DNA from: Duganella sp. CF458
GTDB lineage: Bacteria; Pseudomonadota; Gammaproteobacteria; Burkholderiales; Burkholderiaceae_D
Length of the DNA stretch: 64,000 nucleotides
Direction: 5' to 3'
Assembly (NCBI RefSeq): GCF_900113115.1
Contig: NZ_FOOF01000005.1
Location: 280,073 to 344,072 of the forward strand
This document shows, piece by piece, positions 9,094 to 18,087 of this stretch. The notes under the pieces were generated by a model. That model worked only from the letters and a program-made list of their open reading frames with translations, did not search any database and was not told the DNA's origin. The position numbers and the translations under genes were made by a program. Every line of letters starts with the position of its first letter. Within the stretch, counting starts at the first letter, position 1.

Positions 9094-9792
9094 ATGGCTA
9101 CCATTCTTGCAATCGAAACATCCTCTGAAATGGCTTCCTGCGCCTTGCTGCGCGGGGAGCGCGTGACTTTCCGCGAATCGTCCGGCGTGCGCACCCATTC
9201 CCAGGCAGTGCTGCCCATGATCCAGGAACTGCTCGCCGAGGCAGGCATTGTCCTGCGTGATTGCGATGCCATCGCCTACGGCGCCGGTCCCGGCTCCTTT
9301 ACCGGCGTGCGCACCGCTTGCGGCATTGCCCAGGGCCTGGGATTTGGCGCCGGCTTGCCGTTGCTGCCGATCGTGACACTGGACGCCATGGCCCTGGCTT
9401 GCCGCGAACGCCATGGTTCCGATGAAGTCCTGGCGGTGCTCGACGCGCGCATGAACGAAGTCTATTGGGCCCAGTACCGTTTTGAAGGCGGCCTGCCGGT
9501 CGCGGTCGTGCCGCCGGCCTTGTCGGCGCCAGGCGCAGTGGCACCGGCCGGCCCGGCCCGCGCTTGCGGCAACGGCTTTGCCGCCTATGCCGAGGCGTTC
9601 GCCGGCCAGGCTTTCGCCGACGGCGCCGACGGCGCGGTCATGCCGCATGCGGTGCAGCTTGCGCAGCTGGGACGCGCCGCTTTCGCGGCCGGCCACGCCG
9701 TGCCCGCCGCGCAGGCGCAGCCGCTTTACCTGCGCAACAAGGTCGCCTATACCAAGGCAGAACGTGAAGAGATGAAGGCGTCGCAGGCATGA
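9094..9792 (+). CDS. tsaB: tRNA threonylcarbamoyladenosine biosynthesis protein TsaB
   Basis: A 232-aa ASKHA-fold protein, the scaffold partner of TsaD and TsaE in making t6A at position 37 of ANN-decoding tRNAs. It begins MATILAIETSSEMASCALL, with GVRTHSQAVLPMIQELL, and has the diagnostic YGAGPGSFTGVRTACGIAQGL. The ATG at 9094 was chosen because homologues begin within a few residues of the LAIETS strand. A longer reading frame starts at 8950 but its first 48 residues are not TsaB-like and cross into the divergent gene. The stop overlaps the rimI ATG (ATGA), a common pairing in bacteria. Confidence 0.95.
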   Translation: MATILAIETSSEMASCALLRGERVTFRESSGVRTHSQAVLPMIQELLAEAGIVLRDCDAIAYGAGPGSFTGVRTACGIAQGLGFGAGLPLLPIVTLDAMALACRERHGSDEVLAVLDARMNEVYWAQYRFEGGLPVAVVPPALSAPGAVAPAGPARACGNGFAAYAEAFAGQAFADGADGAVMPHAVQLAQLGRAAFAAGHAVPAAQAQPLYLRNKVAYTKAEREEMKASQA

Positions 9793-10262
9793 TGCATCAG
9801 TTATGGGATCTGGCCCGGCTCATTTACGAGCCGATGCAGGAAAGCGACCTCGAAGAGGTGGTGGCGCTGGAGCAGGAGGTTTATCCTTATCCGTGGAGCC
9901 GTGCCAATTTTTCCGATTCCCTGTCGCAGGGTTATCACGCCTGGGTGCTGCGCGCCCAGGACCGGCAGTTGATGGGGTACTTCCTGGTGATGGGAATTGT
10001 CGACGAGGCGCACCTGCTGAATGTCGCGGTGTCGCGCAACTGGCAGGGGCGCGGCGTCGGCCGCTTGCTGGTGAACCAGGCGGTCGCATTGTCGCGCGGG
10101 CTGGGCATGGAGTCGGTTCTGCTGGAAGTGCGTCCGTCCAATATACGCGCACTGGAGATCTACCAGCGTTACGGCTTCGCCGAGATCGGGCGCCGCAAAG
10201 GCTATTATCCTGCTGCCGATTCAACCCGTGAGGACGCTATCGTGATGCGTTTTGGGCTATGA
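9789..10262 (+). CDS. rimI: Ribosomal protein bS18 alanine N-acetyltransferase
   Basis: A 157-aa GNAT-fold acetyltransferase. The acetyl-CoA motif RNWQGRGVGRLLVNQA is clear, followed by LLEVRPSNIRALEIYQRYGF and the RimI-type C terminus RKGYYPAADSTREDAIVM. RimI acetylates the N-terminal alanine of ribosomal protein bS18. The start overlaps the tsaB stop (ATGA), and a second ATG follows at once at 9792. The end overlaps the uracil-DNA glycosylase start in the same way, giving a tightly coupled three-gene operon. Confidence 0.94.
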   Translation: MMHQLWDLARLIYEPMQESDLEEVVALEQEVYPYPWSRANFSDSLSQGYHAWVLRAQDRQLMGYFLVMGIVDEAHLLNVAVSRNWQGRGVGRLLVNQAVALSRGLGMESVLLEVRPSNIRALEIYQRYGFAEIGRRKGYYPAADSTREDAIVMRFGL

Positions 10263-11485
10263 GTGATCGTCGATCCGCAGTGTTCCTGGAAGAGATGGGC
10301 GTGGGGCCGCAGTGGCGCCTGCGTTCTCGCGCGGCTACGGCTGCTGCTGCCGATGTGGCCGATGCTGCCGCTGCCGCCGATACTGCGGCCCTCTCCGCCT
10401 CCGCCAGCGCTGAACCTGCGCAGGCGCCGCTGCCACCCGTCCAGTCCGCCGCGCCATCCGCTCCGCACGCGGCAGCCGTTGCCCAGCAATCCGCGCCCGC
10501 CGCGCCGCAACGTGCCCCCGGCAACACCCAGCCGCCATCAGCGCCAGTAGAGGCGCGCCAAGCCCCGCCATCCGCGCCAGAAGCTCCGACTGCACCAGCG
10601 CGCACGCCCGGTGCGCCAAGCATCGCCTCGACCGGCGAGGACATGTCCTGGTTTGACGACGCCCCAACGCCGGAATACAAACCGCAACGCAAGAAAGTGG
10701 CCGCCCCCGAACAGCCCGTCGAAGCGCCGGCACAGCGCCCAGCCCCAGCGGCACGGCCCGCGCCACCGCCGCGCACCGCCAGCCCTGCGCCCGCAGCCAG
10801 GGCTGACGATATGCCGGCCAATGACGATATCCCGATGGGCGAACCGCCATCGTGGTTCGACGATGAGCAACCCGCCGCAGCGGGCATGGCGCCGGCCACT
10901 GTCGCCCGCGTGCCGCAACCAGGCCAGGCCACCGAAGAACAGATCGCGCAAATGGACTGGCCCGCGCTGCAAGCGGCAATCAGTGCCTGCACGCGCTGCG
11001 GCCGTTGCGAAACCCGCCGGCAAGCGGTCCCAGGGCGCGGCGATGAACAGGCGTCCTGGATCGCCCTCGACACCGCACCGGGCCAGGCTGAAGACGCGGC
11101 AGGCTACCAGTTCGCCGGCGACCCCGGCTACCTGCTCGACAATATGCTGAAAGCCGTCGGCCAGACCACGGAACAGGGCGCCTACCTCACCAGCCTGGTG
11201 AAATGCCACGCCCCAGGCGCGCCAAGCGCCGAAGAACTGCAGGCCTGCCGCCCATACCTCCAGCGCGAGCTGGAACTGACGCAGGCGAAAGTCATCGTCG
11301 CCTTCGGCCACACCACCGGCAAAGGCCTGCTGGGTGGCGCCGCGCGCGGCCGCATCATGCTGCACGGCAGTGTGCCGGTGGTCGCCACCTATCACCCGGC
11401 CGACCTGCTCAACAAGCCGGAAGAAAAGGCCAAGGCATGGCAGGACTTGTGCCTTGCCAAAGCCGCCCATGCCGGCCGACGCTAG
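10259..11485 (+). CDS. Uracil-DNA glycosylase, family 4-like, with long disordered N-terminal region
   Basis: A 408-aa protein. Residues 1-24 (MSDRRSAVFLEEMGVGPQWR) look conserved. Residues 25 to about 225 are Ala/Pro-rich and low complexity, with two DDxxxxWFDD-like patches. The last 180 residues form a family-4-type uracil-DNA glycosylase domain. The four presumed [4Fe-4S] ligands are present: CTRC near the domain start, LVKCHAPG and QACRPYL. The late motif TYHPADLL keeps the His. The first motif reads LDTAPGQAED where family 4 usually has GEAPGxxED, so the residue before APG is Thr, not Glu. It is likely a DNA-repair enzyme, but this change could alter activity. It is translationally coupled to rimI. 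Confidence 0.82.
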   Translation: MSDRRSAVFLEEMGVGPQWRLRSRAATAAAADVADAAAAADTAALSASASAEPAQAPLPPVQSAAPSAPHAAAVAQQSAPAAPQRAPGNTQPPSAPVEARQAPPSAPEAPTAPARTPGAPSIASTGEDMSWFDDAPTPEYKPQRKKVAAPEQPVEAPAQRPAPAARPAPPPRTASPAPAARADDMPANDDIPMGEPPSWFDDEQPAAAGMAPATVARVPQPGQATEEQIAQMDWPALQAAISACTRCGRCETRRQAVPGRGDEQASWIALDTAPGQAEDAAGYQFAGDPGYLLDNMLKAVGQTTEQGAYLTSLVKCHAPGAPSAEELQACRPYLQRELELTQAKVIVAFGHTTGKGLLGGAARGRIMLHGSVPVVATYHPADLLNKPEEKAKAWQDLCLAKAAHAGRR

Positions 11486-12446
11486 GACATTCCATCGCAA
11501 ATGGGGCCACCTTGCGCGGCCCCACGTCCGCGCGCTGGCCTGGCTGCTCGATTCGCCCGACCTGCTTGACCCGAACAGCCCGCACTGGCAGGGCAGGATC
11601 GCCACGCTGGGCCCGATCTCGCCCGCCGTGGCCAACTGGCTGGACGACCTCGATGCCGACCCTTCGCCGCTGGACGCGGCCCTCGGTGCCCGTTTCTACT
11701 CGCGCCTTGGCCTGTACGCCGAAAAGCTGATGGCCTTCTATTTCGCCCAGCATGGCGCGCTGGCCGCCCATGGCCTGCAAGTGCGCGACGGCAAAAACGG
11801 TACCATTGGCGAATTCGACTTCCTGCTGCGCGAAGAGGGCAGCGAAAACCTGCTCCACATCGAGTTCGCCACCAAGTTCTACCTGCTGGACGGTGATCCG
11901 GATAGTGGAAACTACAACCGCCTGGTCGGCCCCAACCTGGCCGACACGCTCGGCCTGAAGATGCGCAAAATCTTCAATGCGCAGTTGCAGCTCTCGCAGC
12001 ACCCCATCGCGCAAACGATCGCCCCCGCGCCAGTCACCAAGGCACAGGCCCTGGTCAAGGGCTGGCTGTTCTACCACGCCACCGAACCCGCGCCGCAGAT
12101 CGAAGGCATCTCGCCCGACCATTGCCGCGGCCATTGGCGCACGCTCAGCGAGCAAGCCGCCGCACCGGGCGAGCTATTCATCGTGATGCCGCGCCTGCAA
12201 TGGCTGGCGCCGCTGCGCACGCCGCTGGCGCGCAGCGAAAACGCACCGACCCCAGCGCCACTGGCGCGGGCCGAACTGCTGGATGTGCTGGCGGAGAAAT
12301 TCATCGCCGACGCCAACCCGGTGCTGGTCGCTACGGTGCGGGACGAGACAGGCTGGCTGGAAGAAGTGGAGCGCGGCTTTGTGGTGCCGGATGGCTGGCG
12401 CGCCCGTGCCCAGGCGCGCCGCAGTGACGGGGCGTTGCCCGCCTAG
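11469..12446 (+). CDS. DUF1853 family protein
   Basis: A 325-aa protein with the DUF1853 pattern. The N-terminal part has RALAWLLDSPDLL, then LGLYAEKLMAFYF and GEFDFLLREEG. Next come HIEFATKFYLL with VGPNLADTLGLKMRKIFNAQL and QALVKGWLFY. The acidic and lysine pattern (GEFDFL ... HIEFATKFYL) resembles a PD-(D/E)xK nuclease-like core, which is my inference; no function is established. The ATG at 11469 overlaps the UDG gene by 17 bp. A longer in-frame opening upstream is coding sequence of that gene in another frame. It closes the tsaB-rimI-UDG cluster and is convergent with lplT (1-bp gap). Confidence 0.83.
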   Translation: MPADARTFHRKWGHLARPHVRALAWLLDSPDLLDPNSPHWQGRIATLGPISPAVANWLDDLDADPSPLDAALGARFYSRLGLYAEKLMAFYFAQHGALAAHGLQVRDGKNGTIGEFDFLLREEGSENLLHIEFATKFYLLDGDPDSGNYNRLVGPNLADTLGLKMRKIFNAQLQLSQHPIAQTIAPAPVTKAQALVKGWLFYHATEPAPQIEGISPDHCRGHWRTLSEQAAAPGELFIVMPRLQWLAPLRTPLARSENAPTPAPLARAELLDVLAEKFIADANPVLVATVRDETGWLEEVERGFVVPDGWRARAQARRSDGALPA

Positions 12447-12447
12447 A

Positions 12448-13710
12448 TCAGTGTTTCTGCTCGCCGATCAGGCTGAGCGAATCGTGCTGCCGCTGGTTGG
12501 CGCGATGCAATTGCTGGATCGCAAACATCGAACCCGCCACGAACAGGCCGAACAGCACGATGATGGCGTTAATGCCCAAATGCATTTTCACCATCAGCGA
12601 ATACATGGCCAGCATGGTCAGGATCGACAGGTTTTCGTTGAAGTTCTGCACTGCAATCGAATGCCCTGCGCTCATCAGGACGTGGCCGCGGTGCTGCAGC
12701 AGCGCATTCATCGGCACCACGAAAAAGCCCGCCAGCAGCCCGACCAGGACCAGCAGCGGATACGCCAGCCGAACATCATGGACGAAGACCATGAGCATGA
12801 CGACGATGCCCATGGCAATCCCCAGCGGAATTACCCGCAGCGAGTTGCGCAGCGTAATAAAGCGTGCCGAGAGGCCTGCGCCAAGCGCAACGCCGACAGC
12901 AAAGACGGCGATCGTGCTGGTTGCCTTATCCAGCGGCATGCCCAGCGATTGCTTGGCCCACTCGAGGACGATGAATTGCAGGGTGGCGCCGGCGCCCCAG
13001 AACAGCGTGGTCACTGCCAGCGAGATCTGGCCCAGCTTGTCGCGCCAGAGGATGCCGCAGCAGTTGGCGAATTCGCTGATCAGGCGCAGTGGCGAATGCT
13101 CCTGGTGCGCGTAGCGCGCACCGGTATCGGGAATGCGCCAGTTGAACAAGGTCGCCAGCAGGTAGCAGATCATGACAACCACCAGCGCGGTCTCGCTGAC
13201 CGTGTCGATACCGGTTGCAATGCCTGGCATATCGAAGTTGTTCAGGGCCGCCGAAACCGGACCGCCCACCAGGGCGCCGCCGAGGGCGAAGCCGAGGATG
13301 ACGGAGCTGACGGTCAAGCCCTCGATCCAGCCATTGGCCACCACCAGTTTTTCCGGCGGCAGCAGCTCGGTCAGGATGCCGTACTTGGCTGGCGAGTAGA
13401 CCGCCGCGCCAAAGCCGACTACCGCGTAGGCGGCCAGCGGGTGCACGTTATAGAAGATCAGCGCGCAGCCGAAGATCTTGATCAGGTTGGAAATGAACAT
13501 GACCCGGCCTTTAGGCAGGGCATCAGCGAAGGCACCTACAAATGCTGCCAACAGCACGTAAAACAGCACAAAAGTCAGCTTCAGCAGGGGAGTTACCCAG
13601 GCCGGAGCTTGCATGGACACCAGCAGGTCAATCGCTACGATGAGCAGAGCATTGTCTGCCAGCGACGAAAAGAACTGCGCGGCCATGATGGTATAAAAAC
13701 CACGATTCAT
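12448..13710 (-). CDS. lplT: Lysophospholipid transporter LplT
   Basis: A 420-aa major-facilitator protein with about 12 membrane segments. The start MNRGFYTIMAAQFFSSLADN and the motif ADNALL match LplT. Further support is AVYSPAKYGILTELLPPEKLVVANGWIEG and the C-terminal VPMNALLQHRGH. LplT flips lysophospholipids into the inner leaflet, where Aas re-acylates them. In enterobacteria lplT is followed by or fused to aas; no aas is present in this window. It is divergent from alr, with about 125 bp between the starts. Confidence 0.92.
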   Translation of the reverse strand: MNRGFYTIMAAQFFSSLADNALLIVAIDLLVSMQAPAWVTPLLKLTFVLFYVLLAAFVGAFADALPKGRVMFISNLIKIFGCALIFYNVHPLAAYAVVGFGAAVYSPAKYGILTELLPPEKLVVANGWIEGLTVSSVILGFALGGALVGGPVSAALNNFDMPGIATGIDTVSETALVVVMICYLLATLFNWRIPDTGARYAHQEHSPLRLISEFANCCGILWRDKLGQISLAVTTLFWGAGATLQFIVLEWAKQSLGMPLDKATSTIAVFAVGVALGAGLSARFITLRNSLRVIPLGIAMGIVVMLMVFVHDVRLAYPLLVLVGLLAGFFVVPMNALLQHRGHVLMSAGHSIAVQNFNENLSILTMLAMYSLMVKMHLGINAIIVLFGLFVAGSMFAIQQLHRANQRQHDSLSLIGEQKH

Positions 13711-13835
13711 TCAGGACGCCCGATAATTATCTCGGGATGCTTTATACCATGGAAAGGTTGGTTTCCAAAGATTTCACCCTGCATTCCGCTGGCACAAACG
13801 GTAAAATGCGCCATTCTTTTTCACCGGTTTTCGTC

Positions 13836-14924
13836 ATGCCAAGGCCAATCGTCGCGCACATTCATCTCGCTGCAATGCAGCATAACCTGCAGCGCGCGAA
13901 AGCCTGCGCGCCGGGCGCCAAGGCCTGGGGAGTAGTCAAGGCCAATGCTTACGGGCATGGGCTGGAGCGCGGCATGCGCGGTTTTGCCGCAGCAGACGGC
14001 CTGGCGCTGATCGAGCCGGACAATGCGCTGCGCCTGCGCGAACTGGGTTGGACCAAGCCGATCCTGCTTTTAGAGGGATGGTTCGACTGCGCCGACTTGC
14101 TGTCGATGGCAGAACATAGTATCGAGGGCGCCGTCCATTGCGTCGAGCAGCTTGAAATGCTGGAGCGCACGCCGCTGGCGCGCCCGGTCAATGTGCACCT
14201 GAAAATGAACACCGGCATGAACCGCCTCGGTTTCAAGCCGGCCGAATACGCTGCCGCCCACGCCCGCCTGCGCGCCATCCCGCACGTCGGCACCATCACC
14301 CTGATGACCCACTTCGCCAACGCCGACGAACTGCACCACCCATGCATGCCGCTGGCGGAGCAGGTGCGCCGCTTTAACCAGGGCACGGCCGGCCTGCCTG
14401 GACCGCGCAGCTTGTGCAATTCGGCCGGTATCCTGCATATGCCGGAACTGGGCGCCGGCCTGGCGACGGACTGGATCCGCCCCGGCATCATGCTGTACGG
14501 CGGCACCCCGGGCGGCAAGACTGCGGAAGAGTTCGGCCTGCAGCCGACCATGAACCTGTCCAGCGAATTGATCGGCGTACAGGAGATCGGCCCCGGCGAC
14601 TACGTCGGCTACGGCAGCCGCTTCAAGGCCGAGCAAACCATGCGCATCGGCGTGGTGGCCTGCGGCTATGCCGATGGCTATCCGCGCCACGCGCCGGTCG
14701 ACACCCCGATCCTGGTGGACGGCGTGCGCACCCGCCTGGTCGGCCGCGTGTCGATGGACATGCTGACGGTCGACCTGGGCAATGTGCCGGACGCCCGCGT
14801 CGGCAGCAAAGTCGTGTTGTGGGGCGAGGGCATGCCGATCGACGAAGTGGCAACCGCCGCCGGCACCATCGGCTATGAATTGATGTGCGCCCTGGCGCCG
14901 CGCGTGCACGTGGTCGAGGCTTAA
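13836..14924 (+). CDS. alr: Alanine racemase
   Basis: A 362-aa PLP enzyme making D-alanine for peptidoglycan. The PLP lysine is Lys35 in WGVVKANAYGHG, and the second catalytic base is Tyr259 in GYGSRFKAEQ. DTPILVDG, GRVSMDM and the C-terminal GYELMCAL are also typical. The ATG at 13836 gives the usual short N terminus (MPRPIVAHIHLAA). The in-frame ATG at 13737 would add 33 unrelated residues. The gene ends one base before radA starts, so the two are an operon. Confidence 0.96.
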   Translation: MPRPIVAHIHLAAMQHNLQRAKACAPGAKAWGVVKANAYGHGLERGMRGFAAADGLALIEPDNALRLRELGWTKPILLLEGWFDCADLLSMAEHSIEGAVHCVEQLEMLERTPLARPVNVHLKMNTGMNRLGFKPAEYAAAHARLRAIPHVGTITLMTHFANADELHHPCMPLAEQVRRFNQGTAGLPGPRSLCNSAGILHMPELGAGLATDWIRPGIMLYGGTPGGKTAEEFGLQPTMNLSSELIGVQEIGPGDYVGYGSRFKAEQTMRIGVVACGYADGYPRHAPVDTPILVDGVRTRLVGRVSMDMLTVDLGNVPDARVGSKVVLWGEGMPIDEVATAAGTIGYELMCALAPRVHVVEA

Positions 14925-14925
14925 C

Positions 14926-16302
14926 ATGGCCAAGGCAAAGACCAATTACACCTGCAGCGAATGCGGCGGCATCAGCAGCAAGTGGACCGGCCAGTGTTCG
15001 TCCTGCCAGCAGTGGAACACCATGGTGGAAACCGTGATCGAAGCCGCCGGCGGCAACCGCTTCTCGCAGGCGCAGCACCAGTCGCTGGCGCAGACCGCGC
15101 CCGTGCTGTCGCTCGAGGACATCGAAGCGCTGGACGTGCCGCGCTTCGGCACCGGCATTGAGGAATTCGACCGCGTGCTGGGTGGCGGCCTGGTGGCGGG
15201 CGGCGTGGTGCTGATCGGCGGCGACCCCGGCATCGGCAAATCGACCCTGCTGCTGCAGGCGCTGGCCAATATGTCGAAGGTCAAGAGCGTGCTGTATGTC
15301 AGCGGCGAGGAATCCGGCGCCCAGATCGCGCTGCGCGCCAAGCGCCTGGCGGTCGATGCCAAGGACCTCAAGCTACAGGCCGAAATCCAGCTCGAGAAAA
15401 TCCTCGGCACGCTGGCCGACCTGAAGCCGCAGGTGGCGGTGATCGATTCGATCCAGACCCTGTATTCGGATGCGCTGGCTTCGGCCCCCGGCTCGGTGGC
15501 GCAGGTGCGCGAATGCGCGGCCCAGCTGACCCGGGTCGCCAAGACCAGCGGCACCACCATTATCCTGGTCGGCCACGTCACGAAAGAGGGCGCGCTGGCC
15601 GGCCCGCGCGTGCTGGAGCACATCGTGGACTGCGTGCTGTATTTCGAAGGCGACAACCACTCCAGCTTCCGCCTGGTGCGCGCGATCAAGAACCGTTTTG
15701 GCGCAGTCAATGAGCTGGGCGTGTTCGCGATGACCGAGAAGGGCCTGAAAGGCGTCTCGAATCCTTCGGCGCTGTTCCTGTCCTCGCATGAAAACCAGGT
15801 GCCCGGTTCCTGCGTCATGGTGACGCAGGAGGGCACCCGCCCGCTGCTGGTCGAAGTACAGGCCCTGGTCGATACCAGCCATCTGCCCAACGCGCGCCGC
15901 CTCTCGGTCGGCCTGGAGCAGAACCGCCTGGCGATGCTGCTGGCGGTGCTGCACCGGCACGCCGGCATCGCTGCCTTCGACCAGGACGTGTTCATCAACG
16001 CGGTGGGCGGCGTGAAGATCACCGAACCGGCAGCCGACCTGGCCGTGCTGATGGCGATTAACTCCTCGATGCGCAACAAGGCGCTGCCGAACGGATTCGT
16101 GGTCTTTGGCGAAGTGGGCCTGGCCGGTGAAATCCGCCCGGCGCCGCGCGGCCAGGAACGCCTGCGTGAAGCGGCCAAGCTCGGTTTCTCGATTGCCATG
16201 ATCCCCAAGGCCAACGCACCCAAGCAGCCCATTGAAGGAATGACCATCATCGCGGTCGAGCGCATCGACGACGCATTTAACCGCTTGCGCGAGCTCCAGT
16301 AA
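14926..16302 (+). CDS. radA: DNA repair protein RadA
   Basis: A 458-aa RecA-like branch-migration ATPase. The N-terminal four-cysteine zinc finger (CSECGG ... CSSCQQW) is followed by Walker A GGDPGIGKST at about residue 98, the RadA-specific KNRFG motif at about 255, and a C-terminal Lon-protease-like domain ending EIRPAPRGQERLREAAKLGF. RadA extends heteroduplex DNA in recombination and speeds processing of stalled forks. It is cotranscribed with alr (1-bp spacing). Confidence 0.97.
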   Translation: MAKAKTNYTCSECGGISSKWTGQCSSCQQWNTMVETVIEAAGGNRFSQAQHQSLAQTAPVLSLEDIEALDVPRFGTGIEEFDRVLGGGLVAGGVVLIGGDPGIGKSTLLLQALANMSKVKSVLYVSGEESGAQIALRAKRLAVDAKDLKLQAEIQLEKILGTLADLKPQVAVIDSIQTLYSDALASAPGSVAQVRECAAQLTRVAKTSGTTIILVGHVTKEGALAGPRVLEHIVDCVLYFEGDNHSSFRLVRAIKNRFGAVNELGVFAMTEKGLKGVSNPSALFLSSHENQVPGSCVMVTQEGTRPLLVEVQALVDTSHLPNARRLSVGLEQNRLAMLLAVLHRHAGIAAFDQDVFINAVGGVKITEPAADLAVLMAINSSMRNKALPNGFVVFGEVGLAGEIRPAPRGQERLREAAKLGFSIAMIPKANAPKQPIEGMTIIAVERIDDAFNRLRELQ

Positions 16303-16368
16303 TATAGATTTTTACGAAATATTGGCTACAATAACAAGCTCGATTCCAAACAGAAACCGGACAAGAAA

Positions 16369-16689
16369 TTGTTATTAGACTCAAGGCAAGGCGCCCGCAA
16401 GATCCTGCGCGTGCGGGCGATGATTGTGATGGATGGCGGCGCGCCAATGGCCGCGCGTACCTTCGACCTCGGCCTGGCAGGCATTTCCCTGACCTCCGAC
16501 AACAAGGTACAGGTCGGTGCCAATGGCCAGGTCGTGTTCGAGATGCTGGTCGATGGCAAGCCGCAAATCGTCAACACGCGTGGCAAAGTCAACAATTGCA
16601 TCTTCAGCGGCGACGAATTCAAGATCGGTTTCACCTTCGCGCCGCTCGATAACGAAGCGGCCGGTGCAATAACCAAGTTCATGCGCTAA
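16369..16689 (+). CDS. PilZ-domain protein (probable c-di-GMP receptor)
   Basis: A 106-aa protein of the PilZ type: RKILRVRAMI (c-di-GMP-binding arginine motif, RxxxR form) near residue 11 and DLGLAGISLTS (D/NxSxxG-like second motif) near residue 33, with a beta-barrel pattern after that. The first visible start is TTG at 16369, without a good ribosome site. The frame stays open upstream with a coding-like stretch (KLDSKQKPDKK), and ATT at 16321 is the only other candidate, so the true start is uncertain. It is followed 9 bp later by a FliD-like gene, which suggests a surface or motility role. Confidence 0.75.
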   Translation: MLLDSRQGARKILRVRAMIVMDGGAPMAARTFDLGLAGISLTSDNKVQVGANGQVVFEMLVDGKPQIVNTRGKVNNCIFSGDEFKIGFTFAPLDNEAAGAITKFMR

Positions 16690-16698
16690 ACTGGCCAT

Positions 16699-18009
16699 AT
16701 GGACTATGTGAGCAGCTTGCTAAGCACAATGTACGGGACTTCGCTGGGCTTGGGGAATGCCAGCGTCGTCGGCGCCCCATCGGAAGCCGTACTGGCCCGC
16801 GTCGAGCAGACGCTGGCGCCGCAGCGCAGTGCCGCTGCCAAGCTGAATGCCAGTATCAATCTCACCCAGGCGCGTTTCTCGGGCCTGGGACAGTTGCAAT
16901 CCGCACTGTCGGTGTTCCAGGATATTGCAGAGAGCCTGGCAGGCAGCGGGCTCAGCACGCGTGGCAGCAGTTCGGCCGGCAGCGTGCTGGGCGTGACCAC
17001 CAACGCCTCGGCAGCGATCGGCGCGCACGAAGTCAAGGTCAGCCAGCTGGCCCAGCAGCAAATCCTCGTCAGCCCCGAAGTCCAGACCGCCGATACGCGG
17101 CTCGGTACCGGTGCGCCGACCGTGATCCGGATCGGCACGGGCGACAGCAGCAAGAGCATCACCATCGATAGCCGCAACAACAGCCTGCAGGGCATCGCCG
17201 ATGCACTCAAGGAGGCGGGCTTCGACGCCAGCCTGGTGCGCTCCAGCACGGGCACCGCGCTGCAACTGCGCAGTGCCAGCGGCGAGGCGAACAAACTGAA
17301 TATTACCGTTGCCGGCGACACCACGATCCGCAACCTGTTCAGCCAGGCGACCCAGACCCAGGCGGCGCAGGACGCCATCCTGACCGTGGACGGCAAGGCC
17401 ATCAAGAGCGCCGATAACAATGTGGAGTCGGCCATCGCGGGCGTCACGCTCAACCTGACCGACAAAGGCGATGCGACCGTCACGATTGCGCGCGACAACA
17501 GCCAGATCGCGAAAAATGTGGACGCTTTCGTCAAAGGCTTCAATGCGCTGCAGGACCGCCTGGATACCTTGGGCAAAGGCGCGCTGCGCGGCAATCCCGC
17601 GCTGGGCCAGGTGCGCAACCAGCTGGACCAGCTGGTGCGTTCGGCCGGCGGCAGCAGCGAGGCGCTTGCCAATGCCGGCCTGTCGATCGATAGCAATGGC
17701 CGTCTCAAGCTCGATAGTGGCGTATTGAACGCCGCGATCACCGCCAATCCGGAAGCGGTGGCCAAAGTATTCACCAATGAGGGCAGGGGCCTTGCCGATG
17801 CCCTGGGTTCGCGCCTGGAAAGCCTGGGCGGCGAACGCAGCGTCGTGTCGCGCGCCTTGAGCCAGGCCGACCGCGAAGTGGACACCCTGCAAAGCCGCAA
17901 GTCCTCCATGGCGCAAATGCTGACGGTGCAGGCGCAGGCACTGGCGCGGCTCTATTCGCAGGATGAGCAACTGGGCGGCGCTTCGTCGCTGTTCGACATC
18001 CTGGCCTGA
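16699..18009 (+). CDS. FliD-like flagellar filament-capping/hook-associated protein 2 paralogue
   Basis: A 436-aa protein. Residues about 50-150 match the FliD N-terminal region (coiled coil, then GVTTNASAAIGAHEVKVSQLAQQQ). Residues about 225-425 match the FliD C-terminal region (QDAILTVDGKAIKSADNNVESAIAGVTLNL ... NALQDRLD ... LSIDSNGRLKLD ... FTNEG). FliD caps the growing flagellar filament and is exported without a cleaved signal peptide. Here it stands alone, with no other flagellar gene nearby and only a PilZ gene upstream. It could be a second, specialised cap or a protein recruited for another surface task. Confidence 0.75.
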   Translation: MDYVSSLLSTMYGTSLGLGNASVVGAPSEAVLARVEQTLAPQRSAAAKLNASINLTQARFSGLGQLQSALSVFQDIAESLAGSGLSTRGSSSAGSVLGVTTNASAAIGAHEVKVSQLAQQQILVSPEVQTADTRLGTGAPTVIRIGTGDSSKSITIDSRNNSLQGIADALKEAGFDASLVRSSTGTALQLRSASGEANKLNITVAGDTTIRNLFSQATQTQAAQDAILTVDGKAIKSADNNVESAIAGVTLNLTDKGDATVTIARDNSQIAKNVDAFVKGFNALQDRLDTLGKGALRGNPALGQVRNQLDQLVRSAGGSSEALANAGLSIDSNGRLKLDSGVLNAAITANPEAVAKVFTNEGRGLADALGSRLESLGGERSVVSRALSQADREVDTLQSRKSSMAQMLTVQAQALARLYSQDEQLGGASSLFDILA

Positions 18010-18087
18010 CCCCAATAAAACTGAAGGCCCCGTCACCAGAATCCGTAAGGATCTGCTGCGGAGCCTCGCTTCTGCAGAAGCGCAATG

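Noticed and set aside
12283..13935. A 550-residue plus-strand frame over lplT
   Set aside because: The sequence is Gln/His/Arg/Asp-rich shadow; lplT on the other strand has clear membrane helices and family motifs.
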